Below, piece after piece: positions 8,226 to 18,019 of a DNA stretch of 64,000 nt (its first letter is position 1; every line of letters begins with the position of its first letter). The translations under genes and the position numbers were made by a program. This DNA comes from JACCZX01 sp963807155 (GTDB lineage Bacteria > Pseudomonadota > Gammaproteobacteria > Burkholderiales > Burkholderiaceae_F). The stretch is from assembly GCA_963807155.1 (NCBI GenBank), contig CAWEAZ010000032.1, positions 1 to 64,000 of the forward strand, read 5' to 3'. The notes under the pieces are model-generated. The model made no database searches. It was not told the DNA's origin and saw only the letters and a program-made list of their open reading frames with translations.

Positions 8226-11200
8226 GCTCGCGGTCGCTGGTAGCGGACCGGCAGGTTGAGCGTGAAGGTCGATCCGACGCTCGGTGCGCTCTCGACGGAA
8301 ATGTCGCCACCCATCAACCGCGCGAGACGCCGAGCGATCGTGAGACCGAGTCCGGTGCCGCCGTGCACGCGTGTACTGCTGGCGTCGGCCTGCTCAAACT
8401 CCTCGAAGATCGTTTCCAGCTTGTCGGCGGCAATACCGATCCCGGTGTCTGCCACCGCAACCTCAACCGTTCCGTGGTTTGCACGTGCGCGGACATGGAT
8501 GTTGCCGCGCGCCGTGAACTTGGCGGCATTGCTTAGCAGATTGAGGATGATCTGCCGCAGCATTTCTTCATCAATGAGCATCAGCGGCAGTTCGCCGTCG
8601 AATCCTTTGACCAGTGTCACAGGCTCCTTGATCAGCGGCTCGACTGTTCGCATGCACTGTTCCAGCAGCAGCGCCGGCTGAATCTCTGCAGGGTTCACGT
8701 CGACGCGGCCGGCTTCCACCTTCGCGAGGTCGAGAATCGTGTTGATCAGCGCGAGCAGTTGCTGTCCGCTTGTCAGGATCTTTTCCAGATTCTCGAACTG
8801 TTTCGGCTCGAGCTGCTCCTGCGAGCGGCGCATCACGATGCGCGTGAACCCGATGATCGCGTTCAACGGCGTGCGCAGTTCGTGCGACATGTTGGCAAGG
8901 AACGCGCTCTTCTGCCGGCTTGCGATTTCGAGCTGCCGGCTCTTCTCTTCGATCTCGCGGAACAGCCGCGCATTCTGGATGGCCAATGCGGACTGTGTTG
9001 CGAAGGTCTTCAAGAGATCGATCACGCGCGGCGCGAACTCACCCGCGCTCTTTCGGTTGACAACCAGCCCACCGAGCAGGCGGTTCTCGCGCAGCAGCGG
9101 TACTGCGAGCAGGGACCGATAACCATGGCGGAGAAGGATCTCGCGGACCTGGCTCTGGTAGATGCCCTCGTCCTTGATGTCGCGTATCGCTACCGGCTGG
9201 CCGGTCACTGCCAATTGCCCGATCGCGCCTTCTCCCTTCGGCACAGGCCTCGAGCGGAGCGCCTCGATCAGCTCATCCGGCAGTCTGTGCGCCGTGTGCA
9301 GGCGGAACTCTTCACCCGCCTCCTCGTACTCGTAGATTGACCCCCCATCCATGCCGGCAAGCTCGGTCGCACGGGAGACGATCGTGCTTAATACAGTTTC
9401 CAGGTCGAGCGTCGAGCTGACGGCCTGGCCGACCTCGCCCAGCGCCTGTAGCTCTCCTACCGATTGCATGAGTTCGGTCGTCCGTGCTTCGAGTTCCTTG
9501 AAGAGCCGAACGTTCTCGATCGCAATCACGGCCTGGTCGGCGAAGGTCTGTAGCAGAGCGATTTGCTTTTCTGAAAACGGCTCCGGAACCGCGCGGCCGA
9601 CGGCGATGGCGCCCACGGACTTGTTATCGCGCATCAGCGGAATGCCCAATACGCTGCGGAAACCCCATCGCACAAGGGTCGGCACGGCGATAGTTTGGGT
9701 CCAAATGCGTGTCTGGAATGGCGACGACACTATGCGACATGCACGGCTCGACTCGCTGCGGTGCCACGATCCAGGGGCCGCGGCCAAAAGTGCCTGATGG
9801 CTTCCATCCCTTCAGGACTGGTTCCGGATATGGCCACCAGATGGAGCAATTCGCCGTCGAACGTGAACACGTTCGCCGAGTTCGCCTCACACAACTTCAG
9901 CGCGGCTGCCGCGATTGCATCGAACACCGGTTGGGCGTCGGTCGGCGATCGCGAGAGCACGCGCAGAATCTCGCTGGTGGCGGTCTGTTGCTCGAGTGCT
10001 TCGCTCAGTTCTCGGTTACGCGCGTCGAGCTCCTTGAACAGGCGCACGTTTTCGATTGCGATCACCGCCTGATCCGCGAACGTTTGCATGAGCGTGATCT
10101 GGTTTTGCGGAAACGGCCCGGGCTCAGGGCGGCCGACGCCAATGGCGCCGATCGGAACACCGTCGCGCATCAGGGGAACGGCCAACACGCTACGAAACCC
10201 TCGCAGGGCGAAGTCGGGATTTGCGTAATCGGGGTCGGCAAGCACATCGGGAATGACAACCACCTTGCATGTCAGGACGGCGCGGCTGACTCCATAGCCG
10301 CGGTCATCAGGGGATCGCGGGTAGGCTCGGCGGATGCCTTCGGCGTGCTCGGGCCTGAGCGCATGGATCGCGGCAAGATGGAGCAGTTTCCCGTCGAACG
10401 TGAACACGTTCGACCCTCCGGCTTCGCACAGCTTGACCGCCGCTGCGGCGATCGTATCGAATACCGGTTGCACGTCGGTCGGCGATTCGCTGATCGCGCG
10501 CAGGATCTCGCTGGTGGCGGTTTGCTGCTCGAGCGCTTCGGTCAGTTCGCGGTTGCTCGCCTCGAGTTCCCTGAAGAGCCGAACGTTCTCAATCGCGATC
10601 ACTGCTTGGTCGGCGAAGGTCTGTAAGAGCGCCAGCTGCTGCTCAGGAAAAGCACCCGGCTCCGGCCGAGCCACCGCTATGGCGCCGATTGGGCTCGCCT
10701 CACGCATGAGCGGAACCGATACGATGCTTCGGTATCCGGCGGCAGTAGCAATTGCGCCATCGGCGTAGTCAGCGTCTTTCAGAACGTCGGGGATCGAGAC
10801 GACACTGCGCGTCAGGATCGCGCGGGTGTTCGCGGTATCCCGACTTGGTCGTCTCGGGTAGATGCCGAATAGTCTGCGTCGGGCGTCAGTGCCTTCCGGG
10901 CTCACAGGCGCGACGGCGGCAACATGGATCAGCTCGCCGTCAAACGTCACGACGTTGGAGGAACTGGCCGCGCACAGCTTCAGCGCGGCGGCCACGATCG
11001 TATCGAACACCGGTTGCACATCGGTCGGCGATTGGCTGATCACGCGCAGGATGTCGCTGGTGGCGGTCTGTTGCTCGAGCGCTTCGGTCACTTCCCGGTG
11101 ACGCGCCTCCGCTTCCTTGAAGAGCCGAACGTTCTCAATCGCGATCACGGCCTGATCGGCAAAAGTCTGCAACAAAGCCATCTGCTTCTCTGAAAACGCC

Positions 11201-11664
11201 CGCACCTCGCGCCGCCTCAGAGCAATGACGCCGAGCAACCGGTCTTCGCGAAGCAGCGGCACAGCCAGGACGGTGCGGACAGATTCGCTCCGATGCGCCG
11301 CAGTTACACGCATATCTGGATCGGCCATGAAATCGAGCACTTGTATCGGCTTGCGCTCCAACGCCGCTCGACCGACGGTTGTGTCTCGATCGACTGGAAG
11401 GCCCCGGGCAAGGTACTCGGCAAACTCATGCGTGCATTCAGTGCGCGCAGCCAGCGACAGCCATCCGTCCTGATGGCGTACGACGAAGGCCCAGCTTGCA
11501 TCGCAAAGCCGCAGCGCATTGGCGAGGATCGTGTCGAATACCGGCTGCAGGTCGGCCGGTGAGCGCGAGATGACGCGCAGGATCTCGGCGGTTGCGGCCT
11601 GCTGTTCTAGCGCTTCGGCAAGCTCCGGACTGCGCGCATCGAGATTCTCTTTGATCGCTTGCAT
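8222..11664 (-). CDS. Multi-GAF sensor histidine kinase, five GAF domains (frameshifted)
   Basis: Soluble-looking sensor kinase of about 1147 aa once one frame change near 9750 is repaired; no membrane segment is seen. Each of four N-terminal modules begins with a linker like EALEQQTATSEILRVIS (about residues 17, 190, 370, 550) followed by a GAF domain containing SVPLMRE-type and LLQTFADQAVIAIENVRLF motifs. A fifth, different GAF (about 735-900, GQAVSSTLDLETVLSTIV) precedes the dimerisation domain with phospho-acceptor His (MSHELRTPLNAIIGF, about 927). The ATPase domain carries the N box (NLLSNAAKF), G1 (VADTGIGI) and G2 (GGTGLGLTI). Sensed ligands are unknown. It leads the operon with the two response regulators. 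Confidence 0.9.
9509..11630 (-). repeat. Tandem ~540-bp repeats encoding the GAF modules
   Basis: Near-identical DNA blocks recur at regular spacing. The block encoding the linker (minus-strand reading of a segment with CTCGCTGGTGGCGGTCTG) lies near 9961, 10498, 11044 and 11575. The block encoding FADQAVIAIENVRLF lies near 9509, 10046, 10583 and 11120. Spacing of 531-546 bp matches one GAF plus its linker, indicating in-frame module duplication. Confidence 0.85.
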
Positions 11665-11699
11665 AGGCGCCTTTTCGCGACCGCTCGCCCGCTAATCGT

Positions 11700-11723
11700 C
11701 GCGGCCGCCGTCCGGCGGCCGCG
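11700..11723 (-). terminator. Strong GC stem-loop after dctP
   Basis: A perfect 11-bp inverted repeat (CGCGGCCGCCG / CGGCGGCCGCG) with a 2-base centre sits 8 bases past the dctP stop. There is no T-run, so it could be a terminator or an mRNA-stabilising hairpin. Confidence 0.5.
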
Positions 11724-11731
11724 CCTGCTGC

Positions 11732-12712
11732 TTATTTAATCGCTTGCAGCCTGTCGTACACATCCTTCGGCCAGGTCGCGTCTGGCCCGTTGTGCAGCTT
11801 CATCGTCGCTTCGCGGAATGGGCGCGCGGTTGACCGCGACGACTTCCTTGCCCTTCTTCTTGAACTCGGCACCGAGGCCCTTTTCGATATCGATGATCTG
11901 CGCCGTCGCGCGTGTCGCCGCTTCTTTCAGCACCGCCTCGAAGATCGCTCTTGTCCGCATCCGACAGCTTGTTCCAGGTCTGGCGCGCCGACGATCGTCA
12001 GCAACGCATCGGTGATGTGGCCCGTCAGCACAATGTACTTCTGCACTTCGTAGAACTTCTTGGCATCGATCGTCGGCAGTGGATTTTCCTGCGCATCGAC
12101 CGTGCCGTTTTGCAGCGCGAGATACACCTCCGCGAACGCGATCGGGGTCGGATTCGCGCCCACCGCGCGTGGGAACATCGTGTAAAGCGGTGCATCCGGG
12201 ACACGGATCTTCAACCCTTTCATGTCTTCGGGCTTGTTGATCGGCTTGTTCGACGTCACATGACGCTCGCCGTAATAAGTTATCGCAACGACCTTGTTGC
12301 CGCCGCTCTTGGCGCGATATCCCTCGCCGAGTTCTGCGAACAGCGGACTGGTCGAGAACGCCTTCCAGTGGTTGAAATCACGGAACACAAACGGCGCGCC
12401 GCCGATCGCGATCGGCCCGTAGGTGCGGCCCGCGAACAACTGCCCTGTGTAGATGATGTCGACCGTGCCGAGCGTCAGCCCCTGATTGATGTCGGTTTCC
12501 TTGCCGAGCGTCGACGCCGGAAACACTTCGACCGTATAGCGATTGTTGGTGCGCTTGGCGATTTCGCCGGCCGCCCACACGGCAGCCGTGTGATACGGCT
12601 CGCTGGTTTCGTAAACGTGCGCAAACTTCAGCTTGGTCTGCGCATGCGCTGCGCCAAGCGCCATCAGCGACAGCGCTGCGGCGATGGTGACTTTTTTAAT
12701 GTTTAACTTCAT
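11732..12712 (-). CDS. dctP: TRAP transporter substrate-binding protein DctP (frameshifted)
   Basis: Periplasmic binding protein of a TRAP transporter for an organic or sugar acid. It has a Sec signal peptide (MKLNIKKVTIAAALSLMALG, AHAQ cleavage), then TKLKFAHVYETSEPYH, and the family region with the conserved substrate Arg (GLKIRVPDAPLY). Frame changes near 11965 and 11815 must be repaired to reach the true C-terminus (WPKDVYDRLQAIK). Repaired length is about 327 aa, typical for DctP. A strong AGGAGGAG site precedes the ATG. It is the last gene of the gntR-dctQ-dctM-uxaA operon. Similarity to sugar-acid binders (DctP/UxuP type) is inferred from the neighbours. Confidence 0.9.
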
Positions 12713-12759
12713 GTCTCCTCCTGGATCTGTGGGTCATGCAAAGCAATAGTCGCCGAGCG

Positions 12760-14316
12760 CTACATCGTTGCGCCCAGCTGCCATGGAATGAACTCGCTTT
12801 GGCCATAGCCAAAGCGTTCGCTCTTCGTTTTTTCGCCCGAGGCGGTCGCAAGAATCAGCTCGAACAGCCGCTCGCCGATGTCCTCGATCGTTGCGGCGCC
12901 GTCGGCGATCTCGCCGCAGTTCAGATCGATGTCTTCCTGCTGGCGCTGCCACAACTCGGTGTTGGTCGACAGCTTCAGCGACGGCGATGGCGCGCAGCCA
13001 TACGCCGAACCGCGGCCCGTCGTGAACACGATCATGTTGGCGCCGCCTGCGACCTGCCCCGTCGCCGACACCGGGTCGTAGCCGGGCGTGTCCATATAAA
13101 CGAACCCTTTCGCGGTCACCGGCTGCGCGTATTCAAAAACGTCGACCAGGTTCGTCGTGCCGCCTTTTGCAACCGCCCCCAACGATTTTTCGAGGATCGT
13201 CGTCAGACCGCCTGCCTTGTTGCCAGGTGAAGGGTTGTTGTTCATCTCGCCGTGGTTGCGTGCGGTGTAGTCCTCCCACCACTTGATGCGATCGATCAGC
13301 TTCTCGCCGACTTCGCGCGAAATAGCGCGGCGCGTCAGCAAGTGTTCAGCACCATAAATCTCGGGAGTTTCGGAAAGTATCGCCGTGCCACCGTGCGCGA
13401 CCAGCCGATCAACCGCGTTGCCAAGCGCCGGATTCGCCGTGATACCGGAGTAGCCGTCGGAGCCACCGCATTGCAACCCAAGCATCAGGTGACTCGCGGG
13501 GACCGGTGTCCTGGCAACACGATTGGCCGCCGGCAGCATCTCCTTGACGATTGACACGCCGCGCTCGATCGCTTTCGCTGTGCCGCCGACATCCTGCATG
13601 TTGTAGCGCGCGAGCCGATCACTTTCCTTCAAGCCTTCGGCGCCCAGCAGCGACGTGATCTGATTCGCCTCGCAACCCAGGCCGATAAAAACCGTCGCGG
13701 CGATGTTCGGATGCCTTGCGTAGCCCGCCATCGTCCGGCGCAGCACGTCCATGCTTTCGCCCATGTCCATGCCGCAGCCAGTGCCGTGCGTCAGCGCGAT
13801 CACGCCATCGATATTGGGATACGCGGCAAGAGCTTCGGGACGGATGTCGGTGCGAAACTGATCGGCGATCGCGCGCGATACCGTTGCCGAACAGTTGACG
13901 CTCGAGATGATGGCGACATAGTTGCGCGTGGCAACGCGTCCATCGTCGCGCACGATGCCCATGAACGTCGCCGGTGGATTCACCATCACCGTCGGTTTCA
14001 CGTCGGCACAGAATGCGTAGTCGCGCGCCGCGCCCCCGACGTTGGCACCATGCTCGCTGCCTATGCTCATGTTGTGCAGGTGCACGTGCTCGCCCGCGCG
14101 TATGTCGCGCGTCGCGAAGCCGATGATCTGGTTGTAACGACGCACCGGCGATCCGGCGGCAATTGCACGCGCAGCGAGTTTGTGGCCCGGCGGAATCAGA
14201 CCGATAACCGTCACGCCTTCGTTCTTGACCAGCGTGCCCGATACGAGTTGGCGGCGCGCGATGACGACGTCGTCGGCGGGATTGAGTCTTAGTACCAGAG
14301 GAACTTCCTGCAACAT
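12760..14316 (-). CDS. UxaA-family altronate/galactarate dehydratase-like protein
   Basis: Full-length (518 aa) member of the UxaA/GarD hydro-lyase family, which dehydrates sugar acids to 2-keto-3-deoxy acids. An N-terminal SAF-type segment (VTVIGLIPPGHKLA) is fused to the catalytic part with GLGCEANQI, LGLQCGGSDGYSGITANPA, the Cys/His-containing THGTGCGMD, and the SPGNKAGGLTTILEKS loop. It sits between dctM (9 bases) and dctP (47 bases), so its substrate is probably what the TRAP system imports. It is only distantly similar to the second family member at 22.2 kb, so the two likely have different substrates. D-altronate is the default guess, not a certainty. Confidence 0.85.
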   Translation of the reverse strand: MLQEVPLVLRLNPADDVVIARRQLVSGTLVKNEGVTVIGLIPPGHKLAARAIAAGSPVRRYNQIIGFATRDIRAGEHVHLHNMSIGSEHGANVGGAARDYAFCADVKPTVMVNPPATFMGIVRDDGRVATRNYVAIISSVNCSATVSRAIADQFRTDIRPEALAAYPNIDGVIALTHGTGCGMDMGESMDVLRRTMAGYARHPNIAATVFIGLGCEANQITSLLGAEGLKESDRLARYNMQDVGGTAKAIERGVSIVKEMLPAANRVARTPVPASHLMLGLQCGGSDGYSGITANPALGNAVDRLVAHGGTAILSETPEIYGAEHLLTRRAISREVGEKLIDRIKWWEDYTARNHGEMNNNPSPGNKAGGLTTILEKSLGAVAKGGTTNLVDVFEYAQPVTAKGFVYMDTPGYDPVSATGQVAGGANMIVFTTGRGSAYGCAPSPSLKLSTNTELWQRQQEDIDLNCGEIADGAATIEDIGERLFELILATASGEKTKSERFGYGQSEFIPWQLGATM

Positions 14317-14325
14317 TCGCTCTTC

Positions 14326-15729
14326 CTACATTGCCAGCCGCGGCAGCCACAGGCTGATGATCGGCACGTACGTAATCAACGCCAGGCTGATCAACAGCGG
14401 CACCAGCCACGGCAGAATCGCCATTGTCGTCCGTTCGATGGACAACTTGGCCACACGCGCAAGAACATATAGCACTAACCCCATCGGCGGATGCAGCAGG
14501 CCGATCATCAGGTTGAGCACCATGATCAGCCCGAAATGCACCGGGTCAATCCCGAGCTTAAGGACGATCGGCATCAGCACCGGAACCAGAATCGTAATCG
14601 CTGCGACCGGTTCCAGGAAACAGCCGACGAACAGCATCAAGCCATTGGCTAACAGCAAGAACACCCACGGTTCCTGCGTGAAGGCGAGCACCCAGCCTGC
14701 GATCGCCTCGGTCGTCTTTGTCACCGTCAGCATCCAGCCAAATATCGACGCCGCAGCGACGATGAACAGCACCGTCGACGTCGTCTCGATCGTGTCCATC
14801 GAAACTTTGATCAGCATCTTCCAGTTCAACGTGCGAAACCACGCAACACCGAGGAACAGCGACCACACACACGCGGCGATCGCACCCTCGGTCGCGGTGA
14901 ACACTCCTGTGGTCATGCCGCCGATCAACAGCACCGGCGTCATGATCGGCAGCACCGCGTTGAAGCGAAAATACCGATCGGCCGCGAGCAACAGCACCAG
15001 TGCGACGATGACCGTCCATACCGGGTCCGTTCCCCGTTGCGTTGCGAGCCAGATCAGGATCGGGAAACCGGCAACGACCGCCAACTCGAGCAGCGCCTTG
15101 CCGATGCGCTTCCATTCGAACGCGATGTCGCCGCCCCACTTGTTCTTGTGCGCGAAAAACGCCACAGTCGACATCATCAACAACGCCATTACGAGGCCGG
15201 GCAGGATGCCGGCCAGAAACAAGGCACCCACCGAGACGTTGGCGAACATCGCGTAGATCACGAACGGCAACGACGGCGGGATGATGGGGCCGAGCGTCGC
15301 GGACGCGGCCGTGACACCGACCGCAAACTCGAGGTTGTAGCCGTGGTCCTTCATCGCCTTGATCTCGATCGTTCCGAGTCCGGCCGCATCGGCGATCGCG
15401 GTGCCTGACATGCCGGCGAAGATCATCGAGCCGACGACGTTGACGTGGCCGAGGCCGCCGCGCAGCCAGCCGACCAGCGCGAGGGCAAAGTTGTAGATGC
15501 GGTTGGTGATGCCGGCCGAATTCATCAGGTTACCGGCGAGAATGAAAAACGGCACAGCCAGCAACGGAAACGAATCGATGCCACTGACCATGCGATGGAT
15601 GACGACAAAGTCCGGCACAAGGCCGGTCGCCATCACGAAGATCAACGACGAACCCGCCATCGCGATGGCGACCGGAATGCCCGAGCCCATTAGCGCGAGG
15701 AACAGCAGCTTAAAGCTGGCAGGGCTCAC
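14326..15729 (-). CDS. dctM: TRAP transporter large permease DctM
   Basis: Large membrane subunit of the TRAP transporter, 467 aa with about 12 hydrophobic segments. Typical motifs are GSGIPVAIAMAGSSLIF, GMSGTAIADAAGLGTIEIKAM and IIPPSLPFVIYAMFANVSV. The GTG start overlaps the dctQ stop in GTGA, implying translational coupling of the two membrane subunits. Confidence 0.95.
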   Translation of the reverse strand: MSPASFKLLFLALMGSGIPVAIAMAGSSLIFVMATGLVPDFVVIHRMVSGIDSFPLLAVPFFILAGNLMNSAGITNRIYNFALALVGWLRGGLGHVNVVGSMIFAGMSGTAIADAAGLGTIEIKAMKDHGYNLEFAVGVTAASATLGPIIPPSLPFVIYAMFANVSVGALFLAGILPGLVMALLMMSTVAFFAHKNKWGGDIAFEWKRIGKALLELAVVAGFPILIWLATQRGTDPVWTVIVALVLLLAADRYFRFNAVLPIMTPVLLIGGMTTGVFTATEGAIAACVWSLFLGVAWFRTLNWKMLIKVSMDTIETTSTVLFIVAAASIFGWMLTVTKTTEAIAGWVLAFTQEPWVFLLLANGLMLFVGCFLEPVAAITILVPVLMPIVLKLGIDPVHFGLIMVLNLMIGLLHPPMGLVLYVLARVAKLSIERTTMAILPWLVPLLISLALITYVPIISLWLPRLAM

Positions 15730-16308
15730 GTCGCGATCTCCGCCAGTTCAGGTTGCTCGAGCACAGACGCCTTCCGGCGCCAGTTTGCAATCGCGACATC
15801 GATCGAGCGCCACGTCATCAGCGCGAACCCCGCCAGCACGACGCCGTAGACGAGGCCGATCGGCAGATCGACCACAGACATCTGCTGCCCGCCGATACGC
15901 ATCAGCAATTGAAACGTAAGCCAAGTCGCGTAGCCGAGGAAAAGTATCCGCGCCGCATCGACGAGGATCGACATCACGCGCATCAATGGCGCCGGCAGGA
16001 CGCGGTACAGGAAATCGACCTGGATGTGATTGTTCTTGCGCACGCCGATCGTCGCGCCGATGAACACGGTGCAGATCAACAGGTAGCGGGCAATCTCTTC
16101 GGTCCACGACGCAGAATCGTTCAGCGCGTAACGCGTGAAGAACTGCAGGAATATGACGAACGACAAGCGCCCAGAAGAATACGAAAGCAATCCAGTCTTC
16201 GAAGCGGTAGATGCCGATATCGATTGGCGCGTCGTGAACGTCGAACTCGCCGCTCGCGGTCAGCACATGCTCTTGCTCGAGCGGCACCGGCTCTTCAGGC
16301 TGCGCCAT
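15726..16308 (-). CDS. dctQ: TRAP transporter small permease DctQ (frameshifted)
   Basis: Small membrane subunit of the TRAP transporter. The N-terminus (MAQPEEPVPLEQEHVLTASG onward) lies in one frame and the four-helix DctQ core (FTRYALNDSASWTEEIARYL, VVDLPIGLVYGVVLAGFALM) in another, joined by one frame change near 16170. Repaired length is about 193 aa. The start overlaps the gntR end by 14 bases and the stop overlaps dctM by 4. Confidence 0.88.
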
Positions 16309-17047
16309 TGCCGGCTCCGTGTCGTCTTGCTGACCTCGGCTTTGGCCTGCCGGCGGTCCAGCTCTTCTGGAATCGTCGCGCAGCTTGGTCCATATGCCGC
16401 CGCATCGTCGTACGCGCCTTCGCTCCGTCGTGCGCTTCGATAGCTACCATCACTGACTGATGCTCGGCAATGGCCGCATCCCACAAATCGGGTGTATCAA
16501 AGTGGTGCTCAAGCTGCAGAAACAGCGGGCCTGTGCGCTGGTCCCATAGAGTACGAACGAGCAGTGAAAGCGCACTGTTGCCGCCCGCCTCGGCCATTTC
16601 CAAATGGAACCTGCGGTCATGTTCGAGCGGCATCACGTTGCGCTTGCGATCACGAATCATCGCCGTCAGTGCCGCTCGCATGCGTCGGATCTGTGCGGGG
16701 CTCGCATTTTTTGCAGCGAGCGCGGCACATTCGGATTCAAGCAGGCGGCGCGCGGTGATCAACTCGAACGGTCCTGAATCCGCGGGAAGGCGCACCGCTT
16801 TGCCGCGCGTTGCACCGGGACGCGACACGTAGACGCCCGAGCCGACGCGGACATCCACATAGCCCTCGACCTCCAGCGCTATCAACGCTTCGCGCACCGA
16901 GGGCCGGCTCACCTTCAGCATCGTCGCCAGATCGCGCTCGGGCGGCAGCCGCGCTCCCGGCTTGTACTCGCCGCGTTTTATCAATCGCGCAATTTCTTCC
17001 GCGATGCGACGGTACAACCGTTGAGACTCGACGGCCTTTATCGGCAT
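16295..17047 (-). CDS. FadR-subfamily GntR transcriptional regulator
   Basis: A 250-aa regulator with an N-terminal winged helix (LPPERDLATMLKVSRPSVRE) and a C-terminal all-helical FCD effector domain (DRRFHLEMAEAGGN, IAEHQSVMVAIEAHD, RRHMDQA, supplying the usual metal-binding Asp/His set). It is the first gene of the TRAP/uxaA-like operon and is divergent from an SDR gene. The spacer holds a palindrome of the type this subfamily binds, so it probably represses both directions until a sugar acid is present. The same palindrome occurs near 34.97 kb, suggesting a second target locus. Confidence 0.92.
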   Translation of the reverse strand: MPIKAVESQRLYRRIAEEIARLIKRGEYKPGARLPPERDLATMLKVSRPSVREALIALEVEGYVDVRVGSGVYVSRPGATRGKAVRLPADSGPFELITARRLLESECAALAAKNASPAQIRRMRAALTAMIRDRKRNVMPLEHDRRFHLEMAEAGGNSALSLLVRTLWDQRTGPLFLQLEHHFDTPDLWDAAIAEHQSVMVAIEAHDGAKARTTMRRHMDQAARRFQKSWTAGRPKPRSARRHGAGNGAA

Positions 17048-17098
17048 GTTGAGAAGTAGACAATCTTCGGGTGGTTTGCTTACACTGCGCCGCTGGTC

Positions 17099-17115
17099 AA
17101 GTGGTCAGACCAATT
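17099..17115. promoter_or_regulatory. Putative GntR/FadR-type operator, copy 1
   Basis: Palindrome TGGTC-A-GACCA (17102-17112) inside AAGTGGTCAGACCAATT, in the spacer between the divergent gntR and SDR genes. The form fits known FadR/PdhR/LldR-type operators. A copy identical except for the central base, including flanks, lies at 34971-34987. Confidence 0.75.
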
Positions 17116-17181
17116 CGTAATCCACTTTCTGGCGGTCGAGCTTCACACGCGGCCCTATCAGTGTCAAGCAACGGAGGATCA

Positions 17182-17916
17182 ATGGCAGGCCGCTTGCAGG
17201 GGAAAACGGTGCTGGTCACGGCGGCCGCGCAGGGAATGGGCCGGGCAGCGGTACTTGCGTTTGCGCGCGAAGGCGCGAAGGTGATTGCCACCGACCTGAA
17301 GGATGAATTGCTCGTCGATCTGCCGCATGCAGTCACAAAGCGGAAGCTTGATGTTCTCGACGACACCGCGGTGCAGGCATTCGTCGCGGACGTCGGCGTG
17401 GTCGATGTTCTTTTCAATTGCGCAGGTTATGTCGCGCACGGCACGATTCTCGATTGCACTGTTAAGGATTGGGATTTCAGCTTCGATCTGAACGTGCGCA
17501 GCATGTTTGTGATGACGAAGGCGATGCTGCCGAAGATGATCGCTGCCGGTGGCGGCACGATCCTGAACATGGCATCCGTGTTGGGCGCAGAGAAAGCGGC
17601 GCCCAACCGGCTTGCCTACGCAGCAAGTAAGGCGGCAGTAGTAGGCTTCACGCGCGCCTTGGCGATCGATCACGTGAAACAGAACATTCGTGTCAACTGC
17701 GTGTGCCCGGGGACGGTCGACACGCCGTCGCTCGGCGAACGCATCAACGCGTTCTCCGATCCGGTGCAGGCGCGCAAAGACTTCGTCGCGAGGCAGCCGA
17801 TGGGCCGGCTGGCGACGGCAGAAGAAATTGCTGAGACATTCGTTTACCTTGTCTCCGACGAATCATCATTCATGACTGGACAGGCCGTCTTCGTCGATGG
17901 CGGCATGTCTCTGTAG
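17182..17916 (+). CDS. SDR-family sugar-acid dehydrogenase
   Basis: A 244-aa short-chain dehydrogenase; the start ATG is preceded by ACGGAGG. The NAD-binding glycine motif is replaced by TAAAQGMGRA, with Asp after beta-2 (IATDLKD) favouring NAD(H). FNCAG, the catalytic Ser (NMASVLG) and YAASK follow. It resembles 2-keto-3-deoxy-L-fuconate dehydrogenase/DHRS6-type enzymes. The next gene encodes an FAH-family hydrolase, the usual partner in the non-phosphorylating deoxy-sugar-acid pathway. Substrate assignment is inference from pairing. It probably answers to the adjacent GntR regulator through the operator 70 bases upstream. Confidence 0.88.
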   Translation: MAGRLQGKTVLVTAAAQGMGRAAVLAFAREGAKVIATDLKDELLVDLPHAVTKRKLDVLDDTAVQAFVADVGVVDVLFNCAGYVAHGTILDCTVKDWDFSFDLNVRSMFVMTKAMLPKMIAAGGGTILNMASVLGAEKAAPNRLAYAASKAAVVGFTRALAIDHVKQNIRVNCVCPGTVDTPSLGERINAFSDPVQARKDFVARQPMGRLATAEEIAETFVYLVSDESSFMTGQAVFVDGGMSL

Positions 17917-17920
17917 AGGC

Positions 17921-17948
17921 GGACGAAAGTGCAAACCTACTTTCGTCC
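17921..17948 (+). terminator. Stem-loop directly after the SDR gene
   Basis: A perfect 10-bp stem (GGACGAAAGT / ACTTTCGTCC) with an 8-base loop starts 4 bases after the stop. It is followed 10 bases later by a second, terminator-like hairpin. Confidence 0.6.
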
Positions 17949-17958
17949 GATTAGCTTG

Positions 17959-17991
17959 AAAAAATCGCTGGCGGAGCCAGACGATTTTTTT
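17959..17991. terminator. Intrinsic terminator between SDR and FAH genes
   Basis: Core stem CTGGC / GCCAG around GGA is extended by AATCG / CGATT with one mismatch, flanked by an A-run on the left and a seven-T run on the right. It is a good rho-independent terminator on the plus strand and, given the A-run, possibly bidirectional. Confidence 0.8.
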
Positions 17992-18019
17992 CATTACAAC
18001 TGCAAGTAAAGGTACGTTC

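Noticed and set aside
9509..11630. Regular direct repeats that might suggest a CRISPR or other non-coding array
   Set aside because: The repeat period (about 540 bp) matches whole GAF modules in an open reading frame; there are no short repeats with spacers.
9730..11664. A separate kinase-less multi-GAF protein upstream of a shorter histidine kinase
   Set aside because: The fourth GAF domain is split across the two frames near 9750 and is complete only when joined, so one five-GAF kinase is more economical.
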